Source: Streptomyces sp. NBC_01267 (GTDB lineage Bacteria > Actinomycetota > Actinomycetes > Streptomycetales > Streptomycetaceae). From it: 64,000 nt of DNA. Position 1 is the stretch's first letter, and every line of letters begins with the position of its first letter. The stretch is from positions 124,001 to 188,000 of the forward strand of contig NZ_CP108455.1 in NCBI RefSeq assembly GCF_036241575.1, written 5' to 3'. Of this stretch, positions 54,985 through 63,267 are shown piece by piece. The notes under the pieces were generated by a model, which saw only the letters and a list, made by a program, of their open reading frames with translations, had not been told where the DNA came from and made no database searches. A program made the translations under genes and the position numbers.

Positions 54985-56022
54985 ACGCCGACACGGCACC
55001 CACTGCCGAGGCCGAGCCGCACGACGCCGCCGGACGAACACCGGTCCGCGCAGCAACGCCCGCTGACGCCGAGGCCATCATCCGGATCCGTTCCGAATAC
55101 GTCCTATCCTCACCGTTGACCGAGGAGTGGGTCCGGCGGTGCACGGACGAGCTGGCGCCACGGCTGACGCCGGAGGGAGACGCGCGGGCCTTCGCCGTCG
55201 ACGCCCCGGACGGCACGATGGCCGCCTGCGCCCTCGGCCTGATCCACCCCGTCCTGGCGGGGCCGGCCTACCCCCGGGGCCGGGCCGCCCGCGTGCACGT
55301 GGTCGCCACGCACCCGGACCACCGGCGCCGCGGCTATGCCCGGGCCGTCGTCTCCACACTCCTCGACCACCTCGCCGACGTCACTCTGTTCGAGCTGCAT
55401 ACCAGCACGGAGGCCGCGCTCCTGTACCGGGAGTTGGGCTTCAGCGGCAGTCCGGCACTGATGCGGATGACCCGTCGCAGCCAGCCCGTCGTTGGAGCGG
55501 CCGGTGCGCAGCCGGACTCGACGTGGGTGCCGCCGCAGCAGTATGCCGACTCACTGCCCCGGGCGGCCGCGTTCGTGTGCCTCTACGCCACCGACGAGGA
55601 CGACCGGCCGCTCCAGCTGCACTCCGTCTACTCCCCCGGCCACCCCTGGCCATCCCTGGCACATGATCGGCGGCGCGATGGATCTGGGCGAGCGGCCCTG
55701 GGACGCGGTGGTGCGTGAGTGCCGGGAAGAGACCGGCATGACCGCCGTGGGTCCGCCCCGGCTGCTGGCCACTGTGTACGGGCAGCCCCGGGCGCAGCGT
55801 CCGTACAGCACGCTGCAGCTGATCTTCGATGGCGGTCGCCTCACCGATGAACAGATCCGCGGCCTCACTCTCGACGCGCGCGAGCACGACGAGGCCCGCG
55901 TCCTGCCCCTGGCCGAGTGGGAGGCATTGATGCCGGCCCGCGATTTCGCGCGGCTGCGCGCTGTGGAGGACGCCCGCCGTACCGGCGTGGCCGCATACGT
56001 CGACACCTGGGGGGACGCATGA
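54981..56022 (+). pseudogene. GNAT acetyltransferase - NUDIX fusion, frameshifted by duplication
   Basis: The first part is GNAT: RAATPADAEAIIRIRSEYVL, then VHVVATHPDHRRRGYARAVV (acetyl-CoA loop) and STEAALLYRELGFSG. The second part is NUDIX: QLHSVYSPGHPW, then in the next frame IGGAMDLGERPWDAVVRECR and EETGM. The break is a 10-bp tandem duplication (CACCCCTGGC/CATCCCTGGC, 55641-55660); removing one copy restores GHPWHMIGGA. Without repair the chain ends after about 245 residues with intact GNAT but no NUDIX box. Confidence 0.8.
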
Positions 56023-56623
56023 CCACCAGCAGCATCGTCTTGATGTCCGACCGGCGGGTCGCCGCGATCCCCGTCCAGGAGCGCGGCGAGGCTCTCGTCG
56101 ACGCCCGCAAACCGGACACGGCGGGCGCATGGCCCACGTCCGCCAGGGCGTGCTCACGCGGCTGCAGCAGGCGCAAGCGCTGCTCCCCGGCGGGCAGTTG
56201 CTGTTCATCGAGGGTTACCGGCCTCCGTCCCTGCAGCGCCGGTACTTCGAGGAGTACTCCGGCAAGCTCGCGCGTGTCCATCCGGGCTGGCGGGCCGCCG
56301 AGCTTCGGGAGGCCGTCAGCCGCTTCGTTTCACCGCCGGAGATCGCGCCGCACTCCGCCGGCACGGCCGTCGACGTGACGTTGATCGACGACCAGGGCCC
56401 GCGAGCTGGACATGGGCACGCGCATCAACGCCTCCCTCGAGGAGTCGCCCCCGACCTGGGCGCCCGGGCCCGCACGAACCGGGCCACTCCGGGCGGCGCG
56501 TTGTCCACCGCAGGCTTGATCAATTACGGGACTGAGGGGTGGCACTGGTCGTTCGGCGACCGGTACTGGGCGCTGCAGACCCAGCAGCCGGCCGTCCTCT
56601 ACGGCCTCGTGGAACTGCCCTGA
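56019..56623 (+). pseudogene. VanX-like D-Ala-D-Ala dipeptidase, frameshifted
   Basis: Start ATG 56019 (overlapping the previous stop) gives SSIVLMSDRRVAAIPVQERG. After a break near 56120 the next frame has LLPGGQLLFIEGYRPPSLQR and APHSAGTAVDVTLID, the HxxxxxxD zinc site of M15D peptidases. A second break (about 56396) displaces RELDMGTRIN, and a third returns to LINYGTEGWHWSFGDRYW with the catalytic Glu and last His. The enzymes cleave D-Ala-D-Ala-type dipeptides. Not functional as read. Confidence 0.75.
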
Positions 56624-56665
56624 CACCGCGCCACCACCCCGCCTTTCACGAACGAGGAGCGATCT

Positions 56666-58981
56666 GTGGGAATCACCCGGACCGACTGGTCCGAGCACTA
56701 CAACGACGGGCGAAGCTTCCGGCGGCTCGGGGACGAGGAGAAGGGCCTGCTCGTCGAGCACGCCCCGGCCCCCGAGGGCGGCCGCGCGCTCGACATCGGC
56801 TGTGGCACGGGCGAGTTGTCCGTCTACCTCGCCTCGCTCGGCTACACCGTCGACGGAGCGGACTTCGCCGAGGGCGCGCTCGAGCGGGCCCGCGCGGAGC
56901 ACGCCGAGATGGACGGGGTGCGCTGGCTGAGCCTGGACGTGGAGCGCGACGACCTGACCGGCCTCGCCGAGGACGGCTACGACCTGATCGTCCTGCGGCT
57001 GTCCATCGCGTTCATCCGCGATCGCACCCGTGTCCTTCGCAGTCTGGCCGCGCGGCTGCGCGAGGGCGGTGCGCTCGTCATCATCACACCGATCGTGGAG
57101 AACACCCCGGATGAGCGGCGCCGCATCGCCCTGGACGAGAACGAACTCGCCGCGCTCACCGATGGGTTCGAGCACGTCGAGCAGTGCAATGCGGAGGACC
57201 TGGCGGTGCTGGTCCTGCGTGGACCGGCCGGATCGTTCAGCGTGGAGGAGAAGCTGCGACCGGAGCCGCAGGCCGTCTTCGGTGCCGCAGTGGTGGTCAC
57301 CGACGCGTTCGGCCGGGTCCTGCTGGGCCGCTCCACCCGGGACATGTGGGAGCTGCCCGGCGGCCGCATCGAGACAGACGAGGCCGCACCCTTGGCCGCC
57401 GTGCGGGAGCTGAACGAGGAGACCGGGCTGACGGCGCGCGTGGAAGACGCTCACGTCATCACCGTGCTGCACGACGACCGCCTGGACGTACGCCGCATCA
57501 CCGCCGTGGTCCGCGTCTCCCGCTGGGACGGTGAACCCGGTCTGCCCGAGCCACACCGCTTCGTACGCTGGGAGTTCCACGACCTGAACACCCTGGCGAC
57601 CCTCGGGAAGATTTTCGCGCCCAGCGCCCAGGCCCTGACCGCGGTGTGGCCCGGGGTGCTGCCGGGCCTCCCGCCGGTCCACTCCTACCCGTGCTCCGCC
57701 GCCGTCCCGCCGGTGCCCGGGGAGCCGGCCGAGGCGGTCCGGCTGCGCGAGCGGATGGCGGACACCGTGATCAGCAGGGGCTGGGCACCCTCACCGCGGG
57801 TCCAAGTCGCGTTGCGCGAGGTGCCCCGGCACCGGTTCGTCCCCGAGACCCCGCTGGAGACGGCTTACCACGGCGACCACGCCGTGGTGACGGTCCGGGA
57901 GTCACCCCGGACCGCGCTCAGCTCCGTGTCCGCGGCCTGGCTGCAGGCCGACATGATCGAGCAACTCCGGCTGGAGCCGGGGACGACTGTGCTGGAGGTC
58001 GGCTCCGGCGGATACAACGGCGAGCTCCTGGCGCACGTCCTGGGACCGCTCGGACGCGTGGTGACCGTGGACATCGACCCGTACGTGGTGCACCGAACGC
58101 AACGGCTGTGCGCGGAAGCCGGCAGCGGCCGGGTCACCGCCGTCCTCGGCGACGGCGGACTCGGCGCGCCGGGCCACGTCCCCGCCGGCGGGTTCGAAGG
58201 GATTGTGGTCACGCACAACGTGTCCGACATCGCACCCGCATGGCGAGACCAACTCGCCGAAGGGGCCCGGCTGGTCGTGCCGCTGGAGATGGGCGGCTAC
58301 ACCCGCTCCCTCACCCTGGTCCGACGGGGCGACGTGCTGCGCTGCGACCACTGGACGTACTGCGGTTTCGTGCGGGACCGCGGCGCCGCCGCGCGCACCG
58401 CCCCCGCCGTCCGGCTGGCCGACGGTAAGGTCACCGTGCGGTGGGAAGACGGTGAACCTGGCGATGCCTCCGGGCTGGAGGAGGCGCTGCACGGGCCCCG
58501 GCACGAGCTCACCACCGGCCTCGTGGTCCGAGGCACCTTCAATTTTGAGACCTTGCAGATCTACGCCGCGACCACGCTGCCGGGGTTCTGCCGCCTGACC
58601 GTCCCGGACGGATGCACGCTGGTGGCGCAGCAGGACGCGGCGGCGATGCTGACGGATGGCTCCCTCGCCTACCTGACCTACCGCAAGGTCAAGGAGGCGC
58701 CGGATCCGGCCGACCGCCTTACCGAGTTCTTCATCCACGCCTACGGCCCGGCCGCCGACGAGTTGGCGGAGCGCTTCGCCGACTGTGTGCACACCTGGGA
58801 CCAGAAGGTACGCGAGAGCGGTTACCCGCAGATGACCGTCCACCCGGCCGGTACCCCCGACGAGCAGCTGCCGGCCGGTACCGTGCTCGACAAGCCCTCA
58901 GCACGCCTTGTCTTCCGGTGGCCCGGCCGCGTCCCCGACGGAGCACAGGCCCTGCTCGCGGCGGGCGGACAGCATGCCTGA
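56666..58981 (+). CDS. Methyltransferase - NUDIX - FxLD-system methyltransferase fusion
   Basis: 771 residues from GTG 56666 (GAGGAG upstream), with three parts. (1) Residues 1-195: class I methyltransferase, ALDIGCGTGELSVYLASLGY. (2) About 205-330: NUDIX, LPGGRIETDEAAPLAAVREL then NEETG. (3) About 360-771: PIM-type 'methyltransferase, FxLD system' with VPRHRFVPETPLETAYHGDH, LSSVSAAWLQADMIEQLRLE and VLEVGSGGYNGELLAHVLGP. Part 3 belongs to the family found in FxLD lanthipeptide clusters. It suggests methylation of Asp in a peptide, with the first two domains working on a nucleotide-linked partner. The end overlaps the deacetylase start by 8 nt. Confidence 0.88.
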   Translation: MGITRTDWSEHYNDGRSFRRLGDEEKGLLVEHAPAPEGGRALDIGCGTGELSVYLASLGYTVDGADFAEGALERARAEHAEMDGVRWLSLDVERDDLTGLAEDGYDLIVLRLSIAFIRDRTRVLRSLAARLREGGALVIITPIVENTPDERRRIALDENELAALTDGFEHVEQCNAEDLAVLVLRGPAGSFSVEEKLRPEPQAVFGAAVVVTDAFGRVLLGRSTRDMWELPGGRIETDEAAPLAAVRELNEETGLTARVEDAHVITVLHDDRLDVRRITAVVRVSRWDGEPGLPEPHRFVRWEFHDLNTLATLGKIFAPSAQALTAVWPGVLPGLPPVHSYPCSAAVPPVPGEPAEAVRLRERMADTVISRGWAPSPRVQVALREVPRHRFVPETPLETAYHGDHAVVTVRESPRTALSSVSAAWLQADMIEQLRLEPGTTVLEVGSGGYNGELLAHVLGPLGRVVTVDIDPYVVHRTQRLCAEAGSGRVTAVLGDGGLGAPGHVPAGGFEGIVVTHNVSDIAPAWRDQLAEGARLVVPLEMGGYTRSLTLVRRGDVLRCDHWTYCGFVRDRGAAARTAPAVRLADGKVTVRWEDGEPGDASGLEEALHGPRHELTTGLVVRGTFNFETLQIYAATTLPGFCRLTVPDGCTLVAQQDAAAMLTDGSLAYLTYRKVKEAPDPADRLTEFFIHAYGPAADELAERFADCVHTWDQKVRESGYPQMTVHPAGTPDEQLPAGTVLDKPSARLVFRWPGRVPDGAQALLAAGGQHA

Positions 58982-59753
58982 CCCCACCGGACCGATTCCC
59001 GCAGTGCTCGGCGTTTTCGCGCACCCCGACGACGAGAGCCTCCTGGCCGGCGGTGTACTCGCTCAGCACGCCGCCGCCGGTGCCCGTACGGCGGTCGTCA
59101 CTGCGACCTGGGCGCCTGACAACCCGCGGGCCGCCGAGCTCGCCGATGCTCTGGCTGTCCTGGGAGCGGGGGCGCCGAGGATGCTCGGGTTCAGCGACGC
59201 CCGCAACGAAGCATCGGCGCCTGGACGGCCCCGGTGGTGCGACGTGGCCCTGGACGAGGCCGTCGCCCAAGTAGTGCTTCACATCAGGCAGTTCCGTCCC
59301 GATGTCGTGGTGACCCATGACGTGCTCGGCCAGCTCACCGGGCACCCGGACCACCGGCGCACCCATCAGGTGGCACTGCTCGCGGTAGAGGCCGCCGCTC
59401 TCGCCGACCTCCATCCCGAGACCGGTGAGCCGTGGCAGACCAGCGCCCTCTACGCGGCCACACACCCCCACTCCGGGATCGGTGAACTGGGGCCACTCCT
59501 TGCAGGGGTCGGCAAAACGTTGCTGAGCGTGCCGGACGAGCACGCGACCGCCGCCGTGGACGTGACGACGTGGCTCGATCAGAAGTGGACCGCGATCCTC
59601 GCGCACTGCAGCCAAGTGGAGCGCGAACGGCCGCTCCCCGGGATTCTGTCGCGGCTTCCGGGCGACGCCCGTAACCAGATTCTTGCCACCGAGTACTACA
59701 CCCGCATCAACCTCGCGCCCGCCCCGGGCTGCTCGACACAACTGACCGCCTGA
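58974..59753 (+). CDS. PIG-L family deacetylase (MshB/BshB-like)
   Basis: 259 residues. VFAHPDDESLLAGGVLAQHA is the AHPDDE zinc motif, and HPDHRRTH (about residue 125) gives the remaining zinc ligand. The family removes N-acetyl groups from sugars such as GlcNAc-inositol or aminoglycoside precursors. Last gene of the NUDIX-rich operon; ATG 58974 overlaps the previous gene. Its presence suggests an N-acetylated sugar or amine intermediate in the pathway. Intact. Confidence 0.9.
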   Translation: MPDPTGPIPAVLGVFAHPDDESLLAGGVLAQHAAAGARTAVVTATWAPDNPRAAELADALAVLGAGAPRMLGFSDARNEASAPGRPRWCDVALDEAVAQVVLHIRQFRPDVVVTHDVLGQLTGHPDHRRTHQVALLAVEAAALADLHPETGEPWQTSALYAATHPHSGIGELGPLLAGVGKTLLSVPDEHATAAVDVTTWLDQKWTAILAHCSQVERERPLPGILSRLPGDARNQILATEYYTRINLAPAPGCSTQLTA

Positions 59754-59764
59754 CCCACCGCAGG

Positions 59765-59902
59765 TCAACCAGGACACGCCACCTCGATCTCCCGGGTTCT
59801 CGCCGCCAGCCGCACCACGCCGTGCTCGGAGAACACTCGCCCCACCAGCAACTCGCTGAGGTGCGGAAACAGGTCGCCCACCAGCTCGTCACACCGCGTC
59901 AC
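59765..59902 (-). pseudogene. ISL3-family transposase N-terminal remnant
   Basis: Forty-five codons: CDELVGDLFPHLSELLVGRV then RLAARTREIEVACPG and a stop. This is the start of an ISL3 transposase ('LFPHL...V..V......V.I.ARt....CPgC') cut within the first zinc motif. Unlike the other two ISL3 copies in sequence. Nothing else in 59754-60052. Confidence 0.55.
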
Positions 59903-60052
59903 GGTCCCAGATGACGTTGCGTCACCGAGGCCGGACACCATTGATCGTCCTCACGGAACGTGTGCCAGAACCGACTGTGGACAGCAGTTAGCGATCACCG
60001 GAGCACTGAGTATTCACGGGTTCTGACGCGCCCACGGCCGGTGGGGGCCTGG

Positions 60053-60301
60053 TTACCGCCGCCGTTCGTCTTCGGCGCCTCGGTACGTAAGCAGGTCGCC
60101 TGGCTGGCAGTCGAGGACCTCGCAGATGCGGGTCAGCGTGGTGAAGCGGATCGCGCGGGCCCGGCTGTTCTTCAGGATGGACAGGTTGACGTTGGTCACG
60201 CCGACCCTGGAGGCGAGCTCCGCGAGGGTCATGCCGCGCTCGCTGAGCATGCGGTCGAGATGGACCTCGATCCCATGGCTGTCGTTGTCGTCCGACGTCA
60301 T
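60053..60301 (-). CDS. XRE-family HTH regulator (YozG-like)
   Basis: 82 residues from ATG 60301. A single Cro/C1 HTH: LDRMLSERGMTLAELASRVG, then VTNVNLSILKNSRARAIRFT and ICEVLDCQPGDLL. Small regulators of this type are typically paired with DUF2975 membrane proteins. Start and the DUF2975 stop overlap (TGATG), so the pair is co-translated. Target unknown. Confidence 0.85.
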   Translation of the reverse strand: MTSDDNDSHGIEVHLDRMLSERGMTLAELASRVGVTNVNLSILKNSRARAIRFTTLTRICEVLDCQPGDLLTYRGAEDERRR

Positions 60302-60711
60302 CACACCGTCCCTTCCAGATCCTCCCGCATGGCCACCCCAGCGCGCATGACGCGGGCGTACGTAAGGATGCCAAGGGCCGTCAAGACGAGTGCATAGGGC
60401 GGCTGCCAAGCCCCCAGCCAACTCTCCACTGTGAAGGGGTAGTCCTGGGCCAGAGTCGCCAGCAGCGCCGCGTGCGCGCCGGCTTCTACCACCCCGGCGG
60501 CCAGACAGCCGAGCAGCAGCCACCAGCCCGCGACCCGTAGGTGCTTGGCGGTCCGGGTGGTGAAGACGCCCTCACGGGAGGCACCCCCTATCACGCGGTT
60601 GAGCAGGAACAGGATGCCAAGGACAAGCAGCAACGAGGGAAAGCCGCCGAGGAAGTCGAACAGCCGCTGGGCACCGCCGGCGTGATCCGTGCAGTAGGAC
60701 GGGCGGGTCAT
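60301..60711 (-). CDS. DUF2975-family membrane protein
   Basis: 136 residues with four hydrophobic segments: FPSLLLVLGILFLLNRVIGG (about 25-45), WWLLLGCLAAGVVEAG, a third around AHAALLATL and YALVLTALGILTYARVM. The residues between the first two are basic. The standard partner of YozG-like regulators; possibly senses a membrane signal. It overlaps the XRE gene. Confidence 0.8.
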   Translation of the reverse strand: MTRPSYCTDHAGGAQRLFDFLGGFPSLLLVLGILFLLNRVIGGASREGVFTTRTAKHLRVAGWWLLLGCLAAGVVEAGAHAALLATLAQDYPFTVESWLGAWQPPYALVLTALGILTYARVMRAGVAMREDLEGTV

Positions 60712-60911
60712 GACCTCGACCCCCGCATGGGGCCGGAACCTGCCGGTAGACCCGTCGGCGCTGAACGGCGGCGCGGTTCACGGTCTTCCAGGCGCTGGCC
60801 GCCGTCGGGATCGCGCACGAGCAGGCGGACGACATCGTGTCGAAGCTGGACCATTCGAGGGGCCCGCACCTGGGTCCGGCCCCTCGAATGGTCCGGAGAC
60901 GCACGGAGTGA
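60712..60911. other. Gene-poor spacer with a coding-like scrap
   Basis: A frame without start reads RFTVFQALAAVGIAHEQADD then IVSKL on the plus strand (about 60762-60850), similar to the C-terminus of small helical plasmid proteins. It runs into the terminator that follows. I would not annotate a gene. Confidence 0.25.
60848..60894 (-). terminator. 17-bp perfect inverted repeat (terminator)
   Basis: GGACCATTCGAGGGGCC (60848-60864) and its exact inverse (60878-60894) are separated by 13 nt. A very stable hairpin, 18 bp past the stop of the CU044_5270 gene on the minus strand. No U-run, as usual in high-GC actinobacteria. It works in both orientations and could also stop plus-strand transcription. 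Confidence 0.8.
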
Positions 60912-61982
60912 TCAGCCGGCCTGCTGCTTCCCGGTGGACTCGGGCGCCTTGCCCGGGACCTGTCCAGCCTTGTCGACGATGGCGTGCTCCATCTCGGCGG
61001 TGCTGTAGAGAAGGGTCCCGGCCTTCGCGTACGGGGCGTCCTTCGTTCGGTACTGGCGGGAGCCGAGGAAGGAGTAGTCGTCCTTGTCGAAAACCCATTC
61101 GGTGCGATCGCCGTGCTTGGTGTCCTCACGGGCGATGCCGAGGCCCGTGCGGCCTATGGCGTCCTTGGCGTCCGGCGCCTCCTTGACGCCCGGGATGTTC
61201 GCCGCCGCACGGTAGAGGGTCGCGGCCGTCTTCGGCGGCAGCACCCCGCTGAGAAGAACACCGATCTGCTCGAAGACTGTCTGGTCGATTTCCTGCTCGG
61301 CGTCCTTCCGGACGTGAGTGCGGAGGTAGGCCAGGAGTTCGTCCGGGTCGGTGGGCAGCGAGGCGAGCCAGTCGTAGGTCGGGCGGGACAGTCCGGCGGG
61401 GGTGCCATTGTCGTCCCCGAGCTGGGCGTTACTGACCTCATCCTTGCCATTGACCCGGGTCAGCCCGATCTTTTTGAGGGGGCGCGGGTCCTGCGGCGCC
61501 CAGCTCTCCGTCTCGGTCAGCGGGCTGAGTACAGTCTTGTCGCTGCGAATTTCAGCCTCCCGAACCTTGGAACGGGTGTAGAGGAACTGGTCGTCCCGTA
61601 CGACGGGCGCCTCACTCGTGAGGGCGACGGTCGAGAGATGGTGGAGAAGGCCGCCAGTGCCCTGGGTAGCCGTCGCCGTCGTCGTCCGGTCCTCGTTGTC
61701 CGTACCGAGGGCGAGACCGCCCGCGAGGATTCCGGCCAGTGCCATCGCCGACACGGGGACGAGAAGGGCGGGGCGCAGGAGTCGGCTGGTGGGGCGGGTG
61801 GTGGGCTGAGCCGGACGGTCACGACGGGAGTCGGCGTCGATGTGGTTCATCAAGAGTTCCTTCTGGTGACGGAATCGCTCGGGCGACAGGTCCTCGGTCA
61901 CCGGAGGGGGAAGTAGCCAGGCCAGGTGCCGGGCTTCGTCGTCGTTCCTGTTCTCAGGAGAGGCGGCGTCTTCGCGGTTCAT
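60912..61982 (-). CDS. CU044_5270 family membrane-anchored protein
   Basis: 356 residues from ATG 61982 (GGGAGGAAACCCC). A 70-residue cytoplasmic part is followed by one helix (LLVPVSAMALAGILAGGLAL, about 72-92), then an extracellular domain with TYDWLASLPTDPDELLAYLR and VLLSGVLPPKTAATLYRAAA. These proteins are encoded just downstream of an ECF sigma factor and probably act as its membrane partner or regulator. ATGA overlap with the sigma gene supports this. Confidence 0.8.
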   Translation of the reverse strand: MNREDAASPENRNDDEARHLAWLLPPPVTEDLSPERFRHQKELLMNHIDADSRRDRPAQPTTRPTSRLLRPALLVPVSAMALAGILAGGLALGTDNEDRTTTATATQGTGGLLHHLSTVALTSEAPVVRDDQFLYTRSKVREAEIRSDKTVLSPLTETESWAPQDPRPLKKIGLTRVNGKDEVSNAQLGDDNGTPAGLSRPTYDWLASLPTDPDELLAYLRTHVRKDAEQEIDQTVFEQIGVLLSGVLPPKTAATLYRAAANIPGVKEAPDAKDAIGRTGLGIAREDTKHGDRTEWVFDKDDYSFLGSRQYRTKDAPYAKAGTLLYSTAEMEHAIVDKAGQVPGKAPESTGKQQAG

Positions 61983-62680
61983 GGGGTTTCCTCCCGCACG
62001 GGCTGGGCCGCGATTGCGGCTGTATTCCTTACCTCTCCGCGGACTCTCGCGGGTTCCAGGTTTCTTCGCGGGCGTTCCGCGCGTTCCGTCTGTTCCGCGA
62101 TCCGGGCGAGTCTCTTGCGGGCGCGGGAGAGGCGGGAGCGCACCGTGCCCACCGGGATGCCGAGCGCGTCGGCGGTCTGCTCGTAGTCCAGTCCGGACCA
62201 CACGCACAGGGAGAGCACTTCCTTTTCCTGGCGGCGCAGTTGACCGAGGGCCGCCGAGACGGCGCGCAGACGACTCCGGTCGTCCAGCCGGGACGCTGCC
62301 TCCGCCGAGAAGTCCGCGACGTTGGCGGGCGGTGGCTGACGGGCCAGGAAGACCAGCCGCCGCCGCAGCCCCCGCCGGGTGTTCTCACACTTGTGCGTGG
62401 CGATGCCGAGGAGCCAGGGCAGGACGGAGCCCTGGCCCTCCTCCAGCTGCTCTCTGCCCTGCCAGGCGGCCAGGAAGGCGTCCGCCATGATGTCCTCGGC
62501 GGTCGACCAGTCACCTGTCAACCGCAACGCATGGCGATAGACAGCCTGGGCGCAGCTCTCGTACAACTCGGCGAAGGCCTCGCGGTCCCCTGCGCGCAGT
62601 CGTCGGCGCACCTCGTTCCCCGCGCTCTCCGGGGCCTTGGTGGGACTCTCCGGGGCCTCTGATTCTGGTGATTCCTTCAC
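61979..62680 (-). CDS. ECF RNA polymerase sigma factor
   Basis: 233 residues from GTG 62680 (GGAGA upstream). Region 2 is AFAELYESCAQAVYRHALRL then WSTAEDIMADAFLAAWQ; region 4 is LGQLRRQEKEVLSLCVWSGL then YEQTADALGIPVGTVRSRLS. The last 40 residues are a basic/Pro-rich tail. Probably of the SigE-like group coupled to CU044_5270 membrane proteins. Translation of the next gene overlaps by 4 nt. Confidence 0.88.
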   Translation of the reverse strand: MKESPESEAPESPTKAPESAGNEVRRRLRAGDREAFAELYESCAQAVYRHALRLTGDWSTAEDIMADAFLAAWQGREQLEEGQGSVLPWLLGIATHKCENTRRGLRRRLVFLARQPPPANVADFSAEAASRLDDRSRLRAVSAALGQLRRQEKEVLSLCVWSGLDYEQTADALGIPVGTVRSRLSRARKRLARIAEQTERAERPRRNLEPARVRGEVRNTAAIAAQPVREETP

Positions 62681-62764
62681 ACCCGGTATCTCTCCGCGAC
62701 CTTGCGCCCGTTCCTGTGACTCGCGCCACAACCGATTGCCTCAACTGGCGGGCGGCGGGGGCTG

Positions 62765-62959
62765 ATGGTGTCGTCCGCCCGGAAGACCGCCTCGCACGGC
62801 CGGTACGCGCTGATCGGGCAGCCCGAGACCCTGGTCATCGTGGAGCGGATGGAGACCAACCCTTTCGGTCTGCGCGGCCAGTGGGAGAAGGAGCAGGAGA
62901 CCATCCTGCTGGACGACCTCGAGTTCGTGTGGGGGCCGCGCATCCACCTCAGCCGGTGA
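62765..62959 (+). CDS. Hypothetical protein, 64 aa
   Basis: ATG 62765. ASHGRYALIGQPETLVIVER then METNPFGLRGQWEKEQETIL is well-formed, with beta-strand then helix alternation and no Arg/Pro bias. No family recognised. The start of the sigma gene lies close by on the other strand (about 85 bp apart), giving a divergent pair. Confidence 0.5.
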   Translation: MVSSARKTASHGRYALIGQPETLVIVERMETNPFGLRGQWEKEQETILLDDLEFVWGPRIHLSR

Positions 62960-63267
62960 GCAGCCAGGAACGGGAGAGCGCGGCCTGGTATCAGTACTTT
63001 GCCGTGTGACACAGACGTGCAGATGATCAAGGTCTTGCCCACCGTGTACTCCCCTCGTAGTGCTGTCGCGCCAGGGCCATCTGACCGCATGCGAGGGCCG
63101 GAACGCGGTGGGGATGGACGGTTCAACTGGCCGGTTCGTGACCGGTACACGGCGTGTTTTAGATCCCCGGGGGGCGGGTTTCTGAGGGAATCCTCCATTC
63201 CGGGTTCCGCCCCTCTACGCTCACCGAGCGCGATAGGAGATCCACAAGAACGACACAGAAAGCGATC

